Assembly (NCBI GenBank): GCA_004322135.1
Contig: SCSG01000042.1
Coordinates: 1 to 64,000, forward strand
Direction of reading: 5' to 3'
DNA: 64,000 bases
Source of the DNA: Burkholderiaceae bacterium
GTDB taxonomy: Bacteria; Pseudomonadota; Gammaproteobacteria; Burkholderiales; Burkholderiaceae_B
The stretch's first letter is position 1. Every line of letters starts with the position of its first letter. Made by a program: the position numbers and the translations under genes. The notes under the pieces are model-generated. The model saw only the letters and a list, made by a program, of their open reading frames with translations. It made no database searches and had not been told where the DNA came from. This document shows, one piece after another, positions 8,917 to 17,509 of the stretch.

Positions 8917-9762
8917 ATGGCTCTCCCGAAAACCAAAATTCCACAATCCGCCAGCAAGCCCAACGCTGCGCCGAAGACGCCGAAGGGGATCCAGTCGGTT
9001 GAAATCGGGTACAGGCTTTTAACCGGATTCACCAATTCGACCGAACCGTTGTCGTTGAAGCAACTTGCCGCTGCCGCGGGCATGACTTCAGCAAAAGCCT
9101 ACTTTTATTTAACAAGCTTCACGCGCATTGGCCTGACTGTCAAGCTGGAACAGGGTGCGCTGTACAAGCTGGGGCCGGCGGCAATCCACCTTGGATTGAC
9201 TGCACTATCTCAACTGGACGCGTTGCAAAAGGCACGAGAAGCCATTGCGCAGGCACGCAGTCACGCCACGCAATCTGTCTTCATCTCAGTCATGGGAAAC
9301 CACGGACCCAACGTCATTCATCGCATGCAGGGCGCCCACTGGTCCGTTTACGAAGTACGCATCGGCGCAATCCTGCCACGCATATCCGCCACTGGCCGCG
9401 CGCTCATGGCGTCGCTGCCACCAAAGTTAATGCTCGAAGCACTGGAGAAAGATCGCACTGGCAAAGCGGAATTCGGCACACCCTACCGCAGTATTTCCAG
9501 ATCCGAGGCGCTAAAGCTGTGCAAGGATGTCCACGCGCATGGCATCGCGCTTGGAGGCAGCATCGTGGCACCCGACTTTGCCAGCGTGTCCGCTCCTGTC
9601 TATGACCACGACGGGAACGTCTCGTGCGCCATCACACTGGTCGGATACCGCGGCGACATCAACCTGGACTATGACGGCGAAGATGCCAAACGCGTGCTGG
9701 CCCTGTGCCGCCGGCTCTCGGAAGAAATGGGCTGGTCGGGACAACGTATGAAAACACAATAA
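8917..9762 (+). CDS. IclR family transcriptional regulator
   Basis: A 281-residue protein. A Pro/Lys-rich lead of about 25 residues precedes the winged helix (GIQSVEIGYRLLTGF, then SLKQLAAAAGMTSAKAYFYLTSF), and the IclR effector domain follows from about residue 95. It is divergent from the Liv importer operon starting at 8690 and ends 8 bases from the convergent LysR gene. It probably controls the importer. The ligand is unknown. Confidence 0.9.
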   Translation: MALPKTKIPQSASKPNAAPKTPKGIQSVEIGYRLLTGFTNSTEPLSLKQLAAAAGMTSAKAYFYLTSFTRIGLTVKLEQGALYKLGPAAIHLGLTALSQLDALQKAREAIAQARSHATQSVFISVMGNHGPNVIHRMQGAHWSVYEVRIGAILPRISATGRALMASLPPKLMLEALEKDRTGKAEFGTPYRSISRSEALKLCKDVHAHGIALGGSIVAPDFASVSAPVYDHDGNVSCAITLVGYRGDINLDYDGEDAKRVLALCRRLSEEMGWSGQRMKTQ

Positions 9763-9770
9763 CCGTCAGC

Positions 9771-10700
9771 TCAGGCGGTGCCGTCCTTGACCACCTGACG
9801 CACACAATCAAGCGCCTGCTGTAGCGACTTCGGATAAATTTCGTCGTTGCGCCAATACAGGGACACGGAACCAAAGCCACTAAGGGGAAGAGGCAAAATC
9901 CGCATCAGCTTCATATCGACCAGCATGATCGTTGCACGATGTGACGCCGTGCCAATGGCATCGCTATTATTCAGCATGGTAATGTTGGCGATGACGGAGT
10001 TGGACTCTATATAGTGAGGGGGCAGGGCCCGCCCGGCGGCGGACAGCGCGGCATCCAGCGCATTTCTTATGGGGGTGCGGCGCGGCCAGACTATCCAGCG
10101 ATACGCCAGCACATCGTCCCATCCAATCTGGGGCAGCCTGAACAAGGGGTGACCGTGGCGGACCACCAGTTCAACGGGCTCGACATACAGGACTTCCGTG
10201 CTGATGGCGGTTTCATCAAATCGGCCGCTGGCGCTGCGCCCAATGACAATATCCAGATCGCCCTGGGTCAGTAGCGCCAGCAATCTATCCATGGTTCCTT
10301 CCACCAGGTCGACGCGCATATTGGGCATGCGCTCGACTATGGCCAATATCGCGCGCGGCGCGGCTTCCGACGCGGCCGCGCCCGAAGCGCCAATAGCCAG
10401 TCGGCCCCCACTGCCTTCACGCAACACATCCATGTCCACGACGGCACGGTCCAGCTGCGCGCTGATGCGGCGCGCGTGCTCGATCAGCACGTCACCGTGC
10501 GATGTGGGCGAAAGCCCACGCGCATGCCGCTCGAACAGCGTCAGGCCAATATCGCGTTCAAGGTCTCTAAGCCACTTTGACAGACCAGGCTGGGTCGTAT
10601 TGAGCAGTACGGCCGAGCGACTTAGATTGTGAGTCTGGGCCAGGCTAAGCAGGAATTTGAGGTTGCGCAGACGAATGCGGTCGGTCCAATCTGTTGCCAT
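9771..10700 (-). CDS. LysR family transcriptional regulator, divergent from gentisate dioxygenase
   Basis: A 309-residue LysR protein. The N-terminal HTH (residues about 8-67) contains NLSRSAVLLNTTQPGLSKWLRDLE, and the effector domain starts near residue 95 (RLAIGASG). The TTQPGLSKWL form resembles the GbpR/PcaQ branch, whose members bind aromatic or ring-cleavage acids. It is divergent from the gentisate 1,2-dioxygenase gene across 174 bases, the usual arrangement for a LysR activator and its target. Confidence 0.9.
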   Translation of the reverse strand: MATDWTDRIRLRNLKFLLSLAQTHNLSRSAVLLNTTQPGLSKWLRDLERDIGLTLFERHARGLSPTSHGDVLIEHARRISAQLDRAVVDMDVLREGSGGRLAIGASGAAASEAAPRAILAIVERMPNMRVDLVEGTMDRLLALLTQGDLDIVIGRSASGRFDETAISTEVLYVEPVELVVRHGHPLFRLPQIGWDDVLAYRWIVWPRRTPIRNALDAALSAAGRALPPHYIESNSVIANITMLNNSDAIGTASHRATIMLVDMKLMRILPLPLSGFGSVSLYWRNDEIYPKSLQQALDCVRQVVKDGTA

Positions 10701-10799
10701 GCCAATCCACCAATAGTTAACGAATACTACCCGTCAATCGGAACAAGCTTACGCCAGGAATTGCGCCATGCGCTGAATTATGTGATGCGGCTGTTCATC

Positions 10800-10828
10800 T
10801 TGCCATACACGGCAAAAGTCAGTACATT
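10800..10828 (+). promoter_or_regulatory. candidate sigma70 promoter of the gentisate dioxygenase operon
   Basis: TTGCCA at 10800-10805 and TACATT at 10823-10828 are separated by 17 bases. The match to consensus is moderate, as expected for an activator-dependent promoter. Confidence 0.4.
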
Positions 10829-10842
10829 ATCGAAAATATGTA
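10823..10842. promoter_or_regulatory. TACAT-N10-ATGTA dyad before gentisate dioxygenase
   Basis: TACAT (10823-10827) and ATGTA (10838-10842) form a perfect dyad with a 10-base spacer, about 33 bases before the gentisate dioxygenase ATG and overlapping the proposed -10. It could be an operator. AT-richness weakens the case. Confidence 0.35.
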
Positions 10843-10874
10843 ATACTTTATAAAATCTGTTCTCGGAGATAGCC

Positions 10875-11999
10875 ATGCAAGCCGCCACTCGTCCCAATTA
10901 CCGTGAAAATGTCGTCGGGCGTTCCAATGTCGAAGACACACCAGAACTGTTGGCCTACTACGAAGATCTGGACAAGCTCAAGACAGGCGCGCTATGGACA
11001 GTCGCCAACAAGATTGAACCGTGGCAGCCGCAATCCAGTTCGGTACCGGTGGTGTGGCGCTACAAAGATCTGCGCGAACACGTGCTGCGCTCTGCCGACC
11101 TGGTCTCGCCCGAAAAGGCCGGCCGCCGCGTGGTGTACCTGAACAATCCCGGCCGCAAGGACGTTGCCGCAGCCGTCGGCTGGCTTTACTCGGGCCTGCA
11201 AACCATGCGTCCGGGCGAATTGGCCACCGCTCACAACCACTCGGCCAGCGCACTGCGCTTCATCATGGAAGGCAGCGGGGCATTCACTATCGTCGATGGG
11301 CACAAAATGCTGCTTGGCGCGAACGACTTCGTCATCACGCCAAACGGCACATGGCACGAGCACGGCGTCAGCGCAGATGGCACCCAGTGCATCTGGCAGG
11401 ACGGGCTGGACATTCCGCTCATGAACGCGATGGAGGCAAATTTCTTCGTCGTGCACCCCGAGTTGCAGCAAGCGGTCACGTACCCGGTGGAAGACAGTAC
11501 CGCTGCATGGGCGGCGGGCACGGGGCTCGTCCCGGCCAACGATACGTGGTCCAAAGGCTATTCACCGCTGTTCAAGTACGAGTGGGCACCCACCTACGAG
11601 GCACTCGTCCGCTATTCCAAGGTTACGGACGGCTCACCGTTCGACGGCGTGATGATGAACTACATCAACCCAAAAACGGGCGGGCCCGTCATGCAAACCA
11701 TGGGCGCCAGCATGCAATTGCTGCGTCCGGGCGAGCACACCACGGCTCATCGTCATACCGGCAGTTTCCTGTACCAGGTTGCCAAGGGCAAGGGCTTTTC
11801 CATTATCAACGGTCAACGCTTCGACTGGCAGGAACACGACATTTTCTGCGTGCCTTCATGGATGTTCCACGAGCACGCCAACACCAGCCAGAGCGATGAC
11901 GCCTGCCTGTTCTGCTTTAACGACATGCCCGTCATGAATGCCCTGGGCATCTACCGCGAAGAGGCGCTGGACGAAAACGACGGCCATCAAAAAGTCTAG
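10875..11999 (+). CDS. gtdA: gentisate 1,2-dioxygenase (bicupin)
   Basis: A 374-residue bicupin Fe(II) dioxygenase that opens gentisate (2,5-dihydroxybenzoate) to maleylpyruvate. The N-terminal cupin has the metal ligands in AHNHS (His120, His122) and TWHEHG (His161). The second cupin keeps a similar AHRHTG...FHEHAN pattern, typical of the gentisate/salicylate/1-hydroxy-2-naphthoate dioxygenase family. It is the only ring-fission dioxygenase in the window and heads an operon with an FAH enzyme, a nitrilase and a GntR regulator. The downstream maleylpyruvate isomerase and fumarylpyruvate hydrolase lie 13 kb away. Salicylate 1,2-dioxygenase is a possible alternative. Confidence 0.9.
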   Translation: MQAATRPNYRENVVGRSNVEDTPELLAYYEDLDKLKTGALWTVANKIEPWQPQSSSVPVVWRYKDLREHVLRSADLVSPEKAGRRVVYLNNPGRKDVAAAVGWLYSGLQTMRPGELATAHNHSASALRFIMEGSGAFTIVDGHKMLLGANDFVITPNGTWHEHGVSADGTQCIWQDGLDIPLMNAMEANFFVVHPELQQAVTYPVEDSTAAWAAGTGLVPANDTWSKGYSPLFKYEWAPTYEALVRYSKVTDGSPFDGVMMNYINPKTGGPVMQTMGASMQLLRPGEHTTAHRHTGSFLYQVAKGKGFSIINGQRFDWQEHDIFCVPSWMFHEHANTSQSDDACLFCFNDMPVMNALGIYREEALDENDGHQKV

Positions 12000-12122
12000 G
12001 GCCCTGTCTGGCCAATCCGGCTGCTTAACTTCGGCGCCTGGACACCAGCCGGGCTGCTCGCACCCCGCAACACGCTCAACCAAGGGCGCATATCGCCCGT
12101 AGTCAAATCAAAGGAAGAACTC

Positions 12123-13034
12123 ATGCGTTTAGTCACCTATCGAGCCAGCATCCTGGACGCCGCGCGCCTTGGCGCCCTGGTCGACACCCTCGTTGTCGAT
12201 CTGGAACGCCTCGGAGCGGCGAACAACATCGCGCTGCCCAGCGACATGCTGGCCTTCATCGATCTGGGTCCAAGCATCATCAAGACGACAACCATGCTGC
12301 TCGAACAGAACCGTGCCAACTGGCCGGCGGGTACCGCCGTGCCAGTACAAAACGTCAAACTCCTGGCACCTATCCCACGCCCCCGCAAAAATATTTTCGG
12401 CATTGGCCTGAACTACGTGGAACACGTGGAAGAATCCAGCCGGGCGCTGGACACCTCGGCAGACCTTCCCAAACAGCCCATCATCTTCACCAAGCCACCC
12501 ACCACCGTCATCGGCCCGAACGACGCCGTGCAGCACAACGCCAAACTTACCCAGCAGCTGGACTGGGAGGTCGAACTGGCCGCCATTATCGGCACCCAGG
12601 CCACACGCATTGAAGAAAAGAACGCGCTATCGCACGTCTTCGGCTATACCGTCACGGTCGATATCAGCGCCCGCGACTGCCGGCGCGCCGGCCAGTGGGT
12701 CTATTCCAAAGGCATGGATACGTACGCTCCCCTGGGACCCTGCGTTGTCACCGCCGACGAGATTCCCGATCCCCAAGCGCTGGACCTGTGGCTGACCGTC
12801 AACGGTGAAATCAAGCAAAAATCCAATACTAAATTCATGTTGTTCAACGTCGCGCACCTCATCACCGACATCAGCGCCGGCATGACGCTTGAACCGGGCG
12901 ACATCATTGCCACAGGCACACCGTCAGGCGTAGGTGCGGGACGCACCCCGCAGGAATGGCTGCATCCGGGCGACGTCATTGAAGCGCACGTCCAGAATAT
13001 CGGCACGCTGCGCAACCCGGTCGTCGCCATCTGA
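12123..13034 (+). CDS. fumarylacetoacetate hydrolase family protein
   Basis: A 303-residue FAH enzyme with an about 75-residue N-terminal domain before the catalytic domain (LLAPIPRPRKNIFGIGLNY). Metal ligands are Glu149 and Glu151 (WEVEL) and Asp180 (TVDIS); the signature is GTPSGVG. It lies directly after the gentisate dioxygenase, so it may hydrolyse maleylpyruvate or fumarylpyruvate. It is clearly different from the two short paralogues at 1123 and 47350. Ribosome site AAGGAAG precedes ATG 12123. A weak GGGCG/CGCCC hairpin (12084-12098) sits in the gap before it. Confidence 0.85.
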   Translation: MRLVTYRASILDAARLGALVDTLVVDLERLGAANNIALPSDMLAFIDLGPSIIKTTTMLLEQNRANWPAGTAVPVQNVKLLAPIPRPRKNIFGIGLNYVEHVEESSRALDTSADLPKQPIIFTKPPTTVIGPNDAVQHNAKLTQQLDWEVELAAIIGTQATRIEEKNALSHVFGYTVTVDISARDCRRAGQWVYSKGMDTYAPLGPCVVTADEIPDPQALDLWLTVNGEIKQKSNTKFMLFNVAHLITDISAGMTLEPGDIIATGTPSGVGAGRTPQEWLHPGDVIEAHVQNIGTLRNPVVAI

Positions 13035-13083
13035 CGCGTAAGCGTCACATCGTTGCCGAACCCACCACACAAGAAGGATAGCC

Positions 13084-14127
13084 ATGCTCAATCTCCCCGT
13101 TGTCAACGTTGCAGCCGTTCAGGCTTCGCCCGTCTATCTGGACACCCCCGCCACCATCAATAAAGCGTGTGCGCTTATCCGGGAAGCGGCAGACAACGGT
13201 GCATCACTCGTCGCGTTCCCCGAAGTGTACGTGTCCGCGTACCCCTACTGGAACTGGATCATGACACCGGTCGAAGGCAGCCCCTGGTTCGACAAGCTGT
13301 GCCGCAGCGCCATTGAAATCCCCGGCCCCGAAATCCACCGCGTGGCGCAAACGGCCAAACAGTGCGGCGTGCACGTCGTCATTGGGGTCAACGAGCGCAG
13401 CAAAACCGGCATCGGCACCATTTACAACACAATGGTCTTCATCGGACCCAACGGCAAGCTGTTGGGCCGGCACCGGAAACTGATGCCCACCTGGGCCGAA
13501 AAACTGACCTGGGCAAACGGCGACGGCGCCTCGCTGCGTGTTTACGATACCGCCATCGGCAAGCTGGGCGGGCTGGCATGCGGTGAAAACACCAACACCC
13601 TCGCACGCTTCAGCCTGCTCGCGCAGGGCGAACTGCTGCACGTGGCAAGCTATATCTCGCTACCCGTTGCTCCCCCCGACTACGACATGTCCGAAGCCAT
13701 CAAGGTTCGCGCCATGGCACACTCATTCGAAGGCAAAGTCTATACGGTGGTGTCATGCTCCACCATCTCAGACGAAATCATCGACGCCTTCACACCCAGT
13801 GTTCCCAACGCGGCACAAATGCTCAGGCGCAAGAACAGTGCGTTTTCGGGGGTCATCGGACCAGACGGGCGCCTCATCGGCAAGCCACTCATTGATGAAG
13901 AGGGCATCGTGTACGCCGAGGCCGACCTGGGCAAATGCATACAGCCGCGCCAGATGCACGACATCGTCGGCCACTACAACCGCTTCGACATCTTTGACCT
14001 GCGCGTCAACCGGCACACCCAGCAATCGGCGTCATTTTCAGACCGGTCCGACACCCAATCGCTGGATTACGACGACGAATCCACCGACAACGCCACACAC
14101 GCCAACCCAGGTAATTTCGCGCAATGA
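13084..14127 (+). CDS. nitrilase (C-N hydrolase family)
   Basis: A 347-residue nitrilase-superfamily enzyme; true nitrilases convert R-CN to the carboxylic acid and ammonia. The Glu-Lys-Cys triad is Glu47 (FPE), Lys132 (HRKLMPT) and Cys166 (LACGEN). The segment AYPYWNW and the total length match nitrilases proper better than amidases. The last 35 residues are polar and probably disordered. AAGGA precedes ATG 13084, and the stop overlaps the GntR start by 4 bases. Placement in the gentisate dioxygenase operon suggests that an aromatic nitrile is turned into a hydroxybenzoate feeding gentisate. Confidence 0.88.
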   Translation: MLNLPVVNVAAVQASPVYLDTPATINKACALIREAADNGASLVAFPEVYVSAYPYWNWIMTPVEGSPWFDKLCRSAIEIPGPEIHRVAQTAKQCGVHVVIGVNERSKTGIGTIYNTMVFIGPNGKLLGRHRKLMPTWAEKLTWANGDGASLRVYDTAIGKLGGLACGENTNTLARFSLLAQGELLHVASYISLPVAPPDYDMSEAIKVRAMAHSFEGKVYTVVSCSTISDEIIDAFTPSVPNAAQMLRRKNSAFSGVIGPDGRLIGKPLIDEEGIVYAEADLGKCIQPRQMHDIVGHYNRFDIFDLRVNRHTQQSASFSDRSDTQSLDYDDESTDNATHANPGNFAQ

Positions 14128-14837
14128 TCCTGCCCGCCTTCGACACGCCCACTACACCCGTCAAATCCCCAACCCTGACGGAACAGGCCTATCACGATCT
14201 GAAGCGCGACATCATGTCGGGCGAACTGACCCCCGGTCAGCCGCTGCGTCTGGAATTCCTGAAACAAAAATACCAGCTCAGTTTTTCTCCACTGCGCGAA
14301 GCGCTAAATCGCCTGCAAAGCGAACGGCTGGTCAACGCATTCGCGCTGAAGGGTTTTCGCGTGGCGCCGCTGTCCGTCAAGGAAATGCGCGATTCCATCG
14401 ACACGCGAATTTTCGTTGATTGCGAGGCCCTCAAACGCTCCATTGAACGCGCTACCGATCAGTGGGAAACACAAATCGTCGCGGCACTGCACGCCCTGGA
14501 CATCGCCACGCAGCGCGGCAAGGGCGGAACGGCAGGCGATGCCCAGTACGAACTGATCGAAGAGCGGCATCTGGCCTTGCACCAGGCGCTTGTCGCGGCC
14601 TGCGACTCACGCTGGCTACTGGATTTCTCGGCACGGCTTTATGTGCAAACCGAGAGGTACCGGCGCCCCATGCTGGTCAGCACGGCCGGCTACCACTCGC
14701 AGCGCGACGTGTCATGCGAGCATCAGGAGATCGTAACCGCGGCGCTAAGCCGCAATATCGGCGCCGCCACGTCGCTGCTGGCCGCCCACTACGAGAAAAC
14801 TGCCACCCTGATCGAAAGGGCGCTGACGGTTACGTAA
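14124..14837 (+). CDS. GntR family transcriptional regulator (FadR subfamily)
   Basis: A 237-residue regulator with an N-terminal winged HTH (LTEQAYHDLKRDIMSGELTPGQ, residues about 15-85) and a helical C-terminal FCD ligand domain. It overlaps the nitrilase stop by 4 bases (ATGA), so it is the last gene of the gentisate dioxygenase operon. It may also control the FAD-oxidoreductase operon that starts 190 bases downstream. The effector is unknown. Confidence 0.88.
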   Translation: MILPAFDTPTTPVKSPTLTEQAYHDLKRDIMSGELTPGQPLRLEFLKQKYQLSFSPLREALNRLQSERLVNAFALKGFRVAPLSVKEMRDSIDTRIFVDCEALKRSIERATDQWETQIVAALHALDIATQRGKGGTAGDAQYELIEERHLALHQALVAACDSRWLLDFSARLYVQTERYRRPMLVSTAGYHSQRDVSCEHQEIVTAALSRNIGAATSLLAAHYEKTATLIERALTVT

Positions 14838-14847
14838 GCGCAGGGGT

Positions 14848-14866
14848 GTGGGTGCCACGCACCCGC
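14848..14866 (+). terminator. hairpin after the GntR gene, possible terminator
   Basis: GGGTGC (14850-14855) and GCACCC (14859-14864) pair across a 3-base loop, and the stem extends to about 8 pairs. No T-run follows, so this is only a candidate 3' end. Confidence 0.35.
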
Positions 14867-14942
14867 CGCCCTACGCTACAGAAATATGGCGCTGTCAGGT
14901 TCGCGCGCCGACCGATCCACTTGGCGTCTCGCCAAACCATCT

Positions 14943-14971
14943 TTGTATTCGAAAAATAAGAGTGCTACTTT
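14943..14971 (+). promoter_or_regulatory. candidate sigma70 promoter for the oxidoreductase operon
   Basis: TTGTAT (14943-14948) and TACTTT (14966-14971) with exactly 17 bases between, 56 bases before the oxidoreductase ATG. Confidence 0.45.
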
Positions 14972-15027
14972 AGAAGCAAACGACAATCAAAGCCAACGCG
15001 ATTTTAACCAAGCGGAGACAATTCGTT

Positions 15028-16632
15028 ATGCACTACGACGGCATTATCATCGGGGCGGGCCACCATGGCCTGATCCTTGGATCGTATCTGGCCCGCGCCG
15101 GGCAAAAAATCCTCCTTCTGGAACGGCGGCTCGATTACGGCGGCGGTCTGTCCACGCACGAAGTGACGCTGCCAGGGTTCTATCACAACCTGCATTCCAT
15201 CAACCACTTCCACATCTCTGAAACGCCCTGGTTCCAGGACCTTCAACTTTCTGCCAAGGTTAATTACATAACGCCGCCGCACGAACTAGCCCAGGCCCAC
15301 AGCGACGGGTCATGTCTGGTTTTCGGTCGCGATCTGGACAGCACACTGGCGAGCATCGCTCATTTCTCCAAACGTGATGCCGCAACTTTCCGCGAATGGA
15401 ACGCCAAGGCGGAAGAAATTACACGCAAGATATTTCTCCCGGAGCGCTATTCCGAACCGCTTTCTGCCGATGTACGCGAAAAACTCCTTTCCCGGACACC
15501 CGAAGGGCGCGAGTTCCTGTACCTGTGCAAGCGTCAGCCGCTCGAGGTGGTGAATGAGCTTTTCGAAAACGAACAAGTCAAGCTGCTTTTCCTGTTCAAA
15601 ATTTCATTGTTCGGCACTTGGCTGACCGATACCCTTAACGCGTCCAGCCCAACCGGGTCGGTCATCCGGGCCTTCGACCTGAAAACCGGATACCAGCTAT
15701 GCCGTGGCGGCAGCCACAACCTTGCCAGAGGCTTGATGGAGACATTCATCGCCAGTGGCGGAACCTACATGAATCAGGCGCCGGCGGAACGGATCATCGT
15801 CGAAAACGGCAAGGCAACGGGAGTCGAGCTTGAAGACGGCCGAACATTCCGGGCCAACAACTTCGTTGCCAGCACACTGGACGTTCACACCACGTTTGAA
15901 AATCTGGTCGGGCGCCAGCAACTGCCCACCGAATACCTGAGCAAGATCGACAACTTCAAATACACGCGCTGGACGCTCTTCGGACTACATCTGGCCCTGA
16001 ATGAATCACCATCGTTCAAGGCGCGTGCCTTTGATCCGAACATCGACCGTACACTGAAGTGGAACGTGGGCGCTGAAAGTCTGGAAGACCTCTTCTCAGC
16101 CGTCGCCGACGTCCAGGCCAATCGCGTGCCCAAGACCATACAGTTCGGTGCCGGCCCCCTGTCGTTGCTCGATCCTTCCCAGGCGCCACGAGGAAAGCAC
16201 ACCACTTACGGATGGCACGTCATGCCACTTTCGCCGGACATCGGTACCCAAAGCTATGAAGACTTCAAAGAGGAATTCGCCGAGAAAATGATCGAGACGT
16301 GGGCCCGCTATTGCCCCAACATGACCTCGAAAAACATTCTGGGCAAATACATCTATACCGCGCAAGAATACACACAAGAATTGCCCAATATGCGCGAAGG
16401 CGATATTTTCATGGGCGCCCTCAGTGCGGATCAGGTCATGGACCACCACTTCGGCTACCGCACGCCCATACAGGGGCTGTACATGGCAGGCTCCGCCTGC
16501 CATCCGGGCGGTGCGATCTCCGGTGGGGCCGGCTACATCACAGCCGGAATCATCGCCGATGAAACGGGCATCAAGCCATGGTGGACAAGGAAAAGCCTGA
16601 CGGAGCAGATCCAGTCGCTCGGAAGCCACTAG
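15028..16632 (+). CDS. NAD(P)/FAD-dependent oxidoreductase, phytoene-desaturase/PYROXD2-like
   Basis: A 534-residue flavoprotein. The N-terminal Rossmann motif is IIGAGHHGL (residues about 7-15), with the acidic end of strand 2 at LLLERR. The C-terminal FAD segment is GSACHPGGAISGGAGY, as in the CrtI/PYROXD2 group of amine- or carotenoid-oxidase-like proteins. Substrates of these proteins are mostly unknown; a desaturation or dehydrogenation is likely. It is first in an operon with a short-chain dehydrogenase and an aldehyde dehydrogenase, which suggests stepwise oxidation of an alcohol or alicyclic compound. The relation to the gentisate genes is unclear. Confidence 0.82.
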   Translation: MHYDGIIIGAGHHGLILGSYLARAGQKILLLERRLDYGGGLSTHEVTLPGFYHNLHSINHFHISETPWFQDLQLSAKVNYITPPHELAQAHSDGSCLVFGRDLDSTLASIAHFSKRDAATFREWNAKAEEITRKIFLPERYSEPLSADVREKLLSRTPEGREFLYLCKRQPLEVVNELFENEQVKLLFLFKISLFGTWLTDTLNASSPTGSVIRAFDLKTGYQLCRGGSHNLARGLMETFIASGGTYMNQAPAERIIVENGKATGVELEDGRTFRANNFVASTLDVHTTFENLVGRQQLPTEYLSKIDNFKYTRWTLFGLHLALNESPSFKARAFDPNIDRTLKWNVGAESLEDLFSAVADVQANRVPKTIQFGAGPLSLLDPSQAPRGKHTTYGWHVMPLSPDIGTQSYEDFKEEFAEKMIETWARYCPNMTSKNILGKYIYTAQEYTQELPNMREGDIFMGALSADQVMDHHFGYRTPIQGLYMAGSACHPGGAISGGAGYITAGIIADETGIKPWWTRKSLTEQIQSLGSH

Positions 16633-16674
16633 TGGCCTGTCTGATAACGCTTCAAAAGCTAAAAGGAATCCACC

Positions 16675-17451
16675 GTGCAGCCCATACAAACACTATTCGA
16701 TCTTCGTGGCAGGTCTGTGGTCATCACCGGGGCTGGCCAAGGCATAGGCAGAACCTTCGCGAAGAGCTTCGCCCAGGCCGGCGCAACCGTCGTTCTGGCG
16801 GAAATGAACGAACTCAAGGCGAAGACTGTTGCTGACGAAATTACCAGCCAGGGCGGCAAGGCCGTGGTCATTGCGACCGACGTGGGTAATCACGCATCAA
16901 CACAGAAAATGGCCGCTCAGGTCCGGGCGCAACTGGGCAAAGCCGATGTCCTGATCAATAACGCCGGCATCTTCTCGTCACTGAAAATGCGGCCGTTCGA
17001 GCAAATCCCGGACGACGAGTGGGAGCGGGTCCTGCACGTCAACATAACGGGGGTGTTCAATTGCTGCCGGGCACTGACACCACTGCTGCGAGCCTCGGCA
17101 AGTGGCCGCATCATCAACATCAGCTCAGGCGCCATTACGCTTGGGCGCCCCAACTACCTGCATTACACAACCTCAAAGGCTGCCCTGCTTGGCCTGACAC
17201 GTTCATTGGCGCGCGAACTCGGACCAGCCGCAATCACTGTGAATGCCATCCTGCCGGGCTCAACGCATACCGAAATCGAGCGGGAAACCGTCACGCCGCA
17301 GCAGCGGCAGCACATCGTCGAAATGCAATGCATACCACGCGTCCAGGTGCCCGAAGACCTGGTCGGCACAGCCATGTTCCTCGCATCGGACGCCTCGGCA
17401 TTCCTGACAGGTCAGGGAATCACGGTGGACGGGGGCGCCACACACACATAA
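16675..17451 (+). CDS. short-chain dehydrogenase/reductase
   Basis: A 258-residue classical SDR. It has the cofactor loop TGAGQGIG, NNAG, a Ser in INISSG and the catalytic YTTSK (Tyr-x3-Lys). The C-terminus FLTGQGITVDGG is typical of FabG-like NAD(P)H enzymes. The start is GTG 16675 with AAAAGGA about 8 bases upstream. It sits 42 bases after the FAD oxidoreductase and 58 bases before the aldehyde dehydrogenase. The substrate is probably the alcohol/ketone pair of the same pathway. Confidence 0.88.
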   Translation: MQPIQTLFDLRGRSVVITGAGQGIGRTFAKSFAQAGATVVLAEMNELKAKTVADEITSQGGKAVVIATDVGNHASTQKMAAQVRAQLGKADVLINNAGIFSSLKMRPFEQIPDDEWERVLHVNITGVFNCCRALTPLLRASASGRIINISSGAITLGRPNYLHYTTSKAALLGLTRSLARELGPAAITVNAILPGSTHTEIERETVTPQQRQHIVEMQCIPRVQVPEDLVGTAMFLASDASAFLTGQGITVDGGATHT

Positions 17452-17509
17452 GCCACAAGGCGCGGGATCAGCGCTCACGTGGATTCACAACCAGGACAAA
17501 GGTGCTTTC

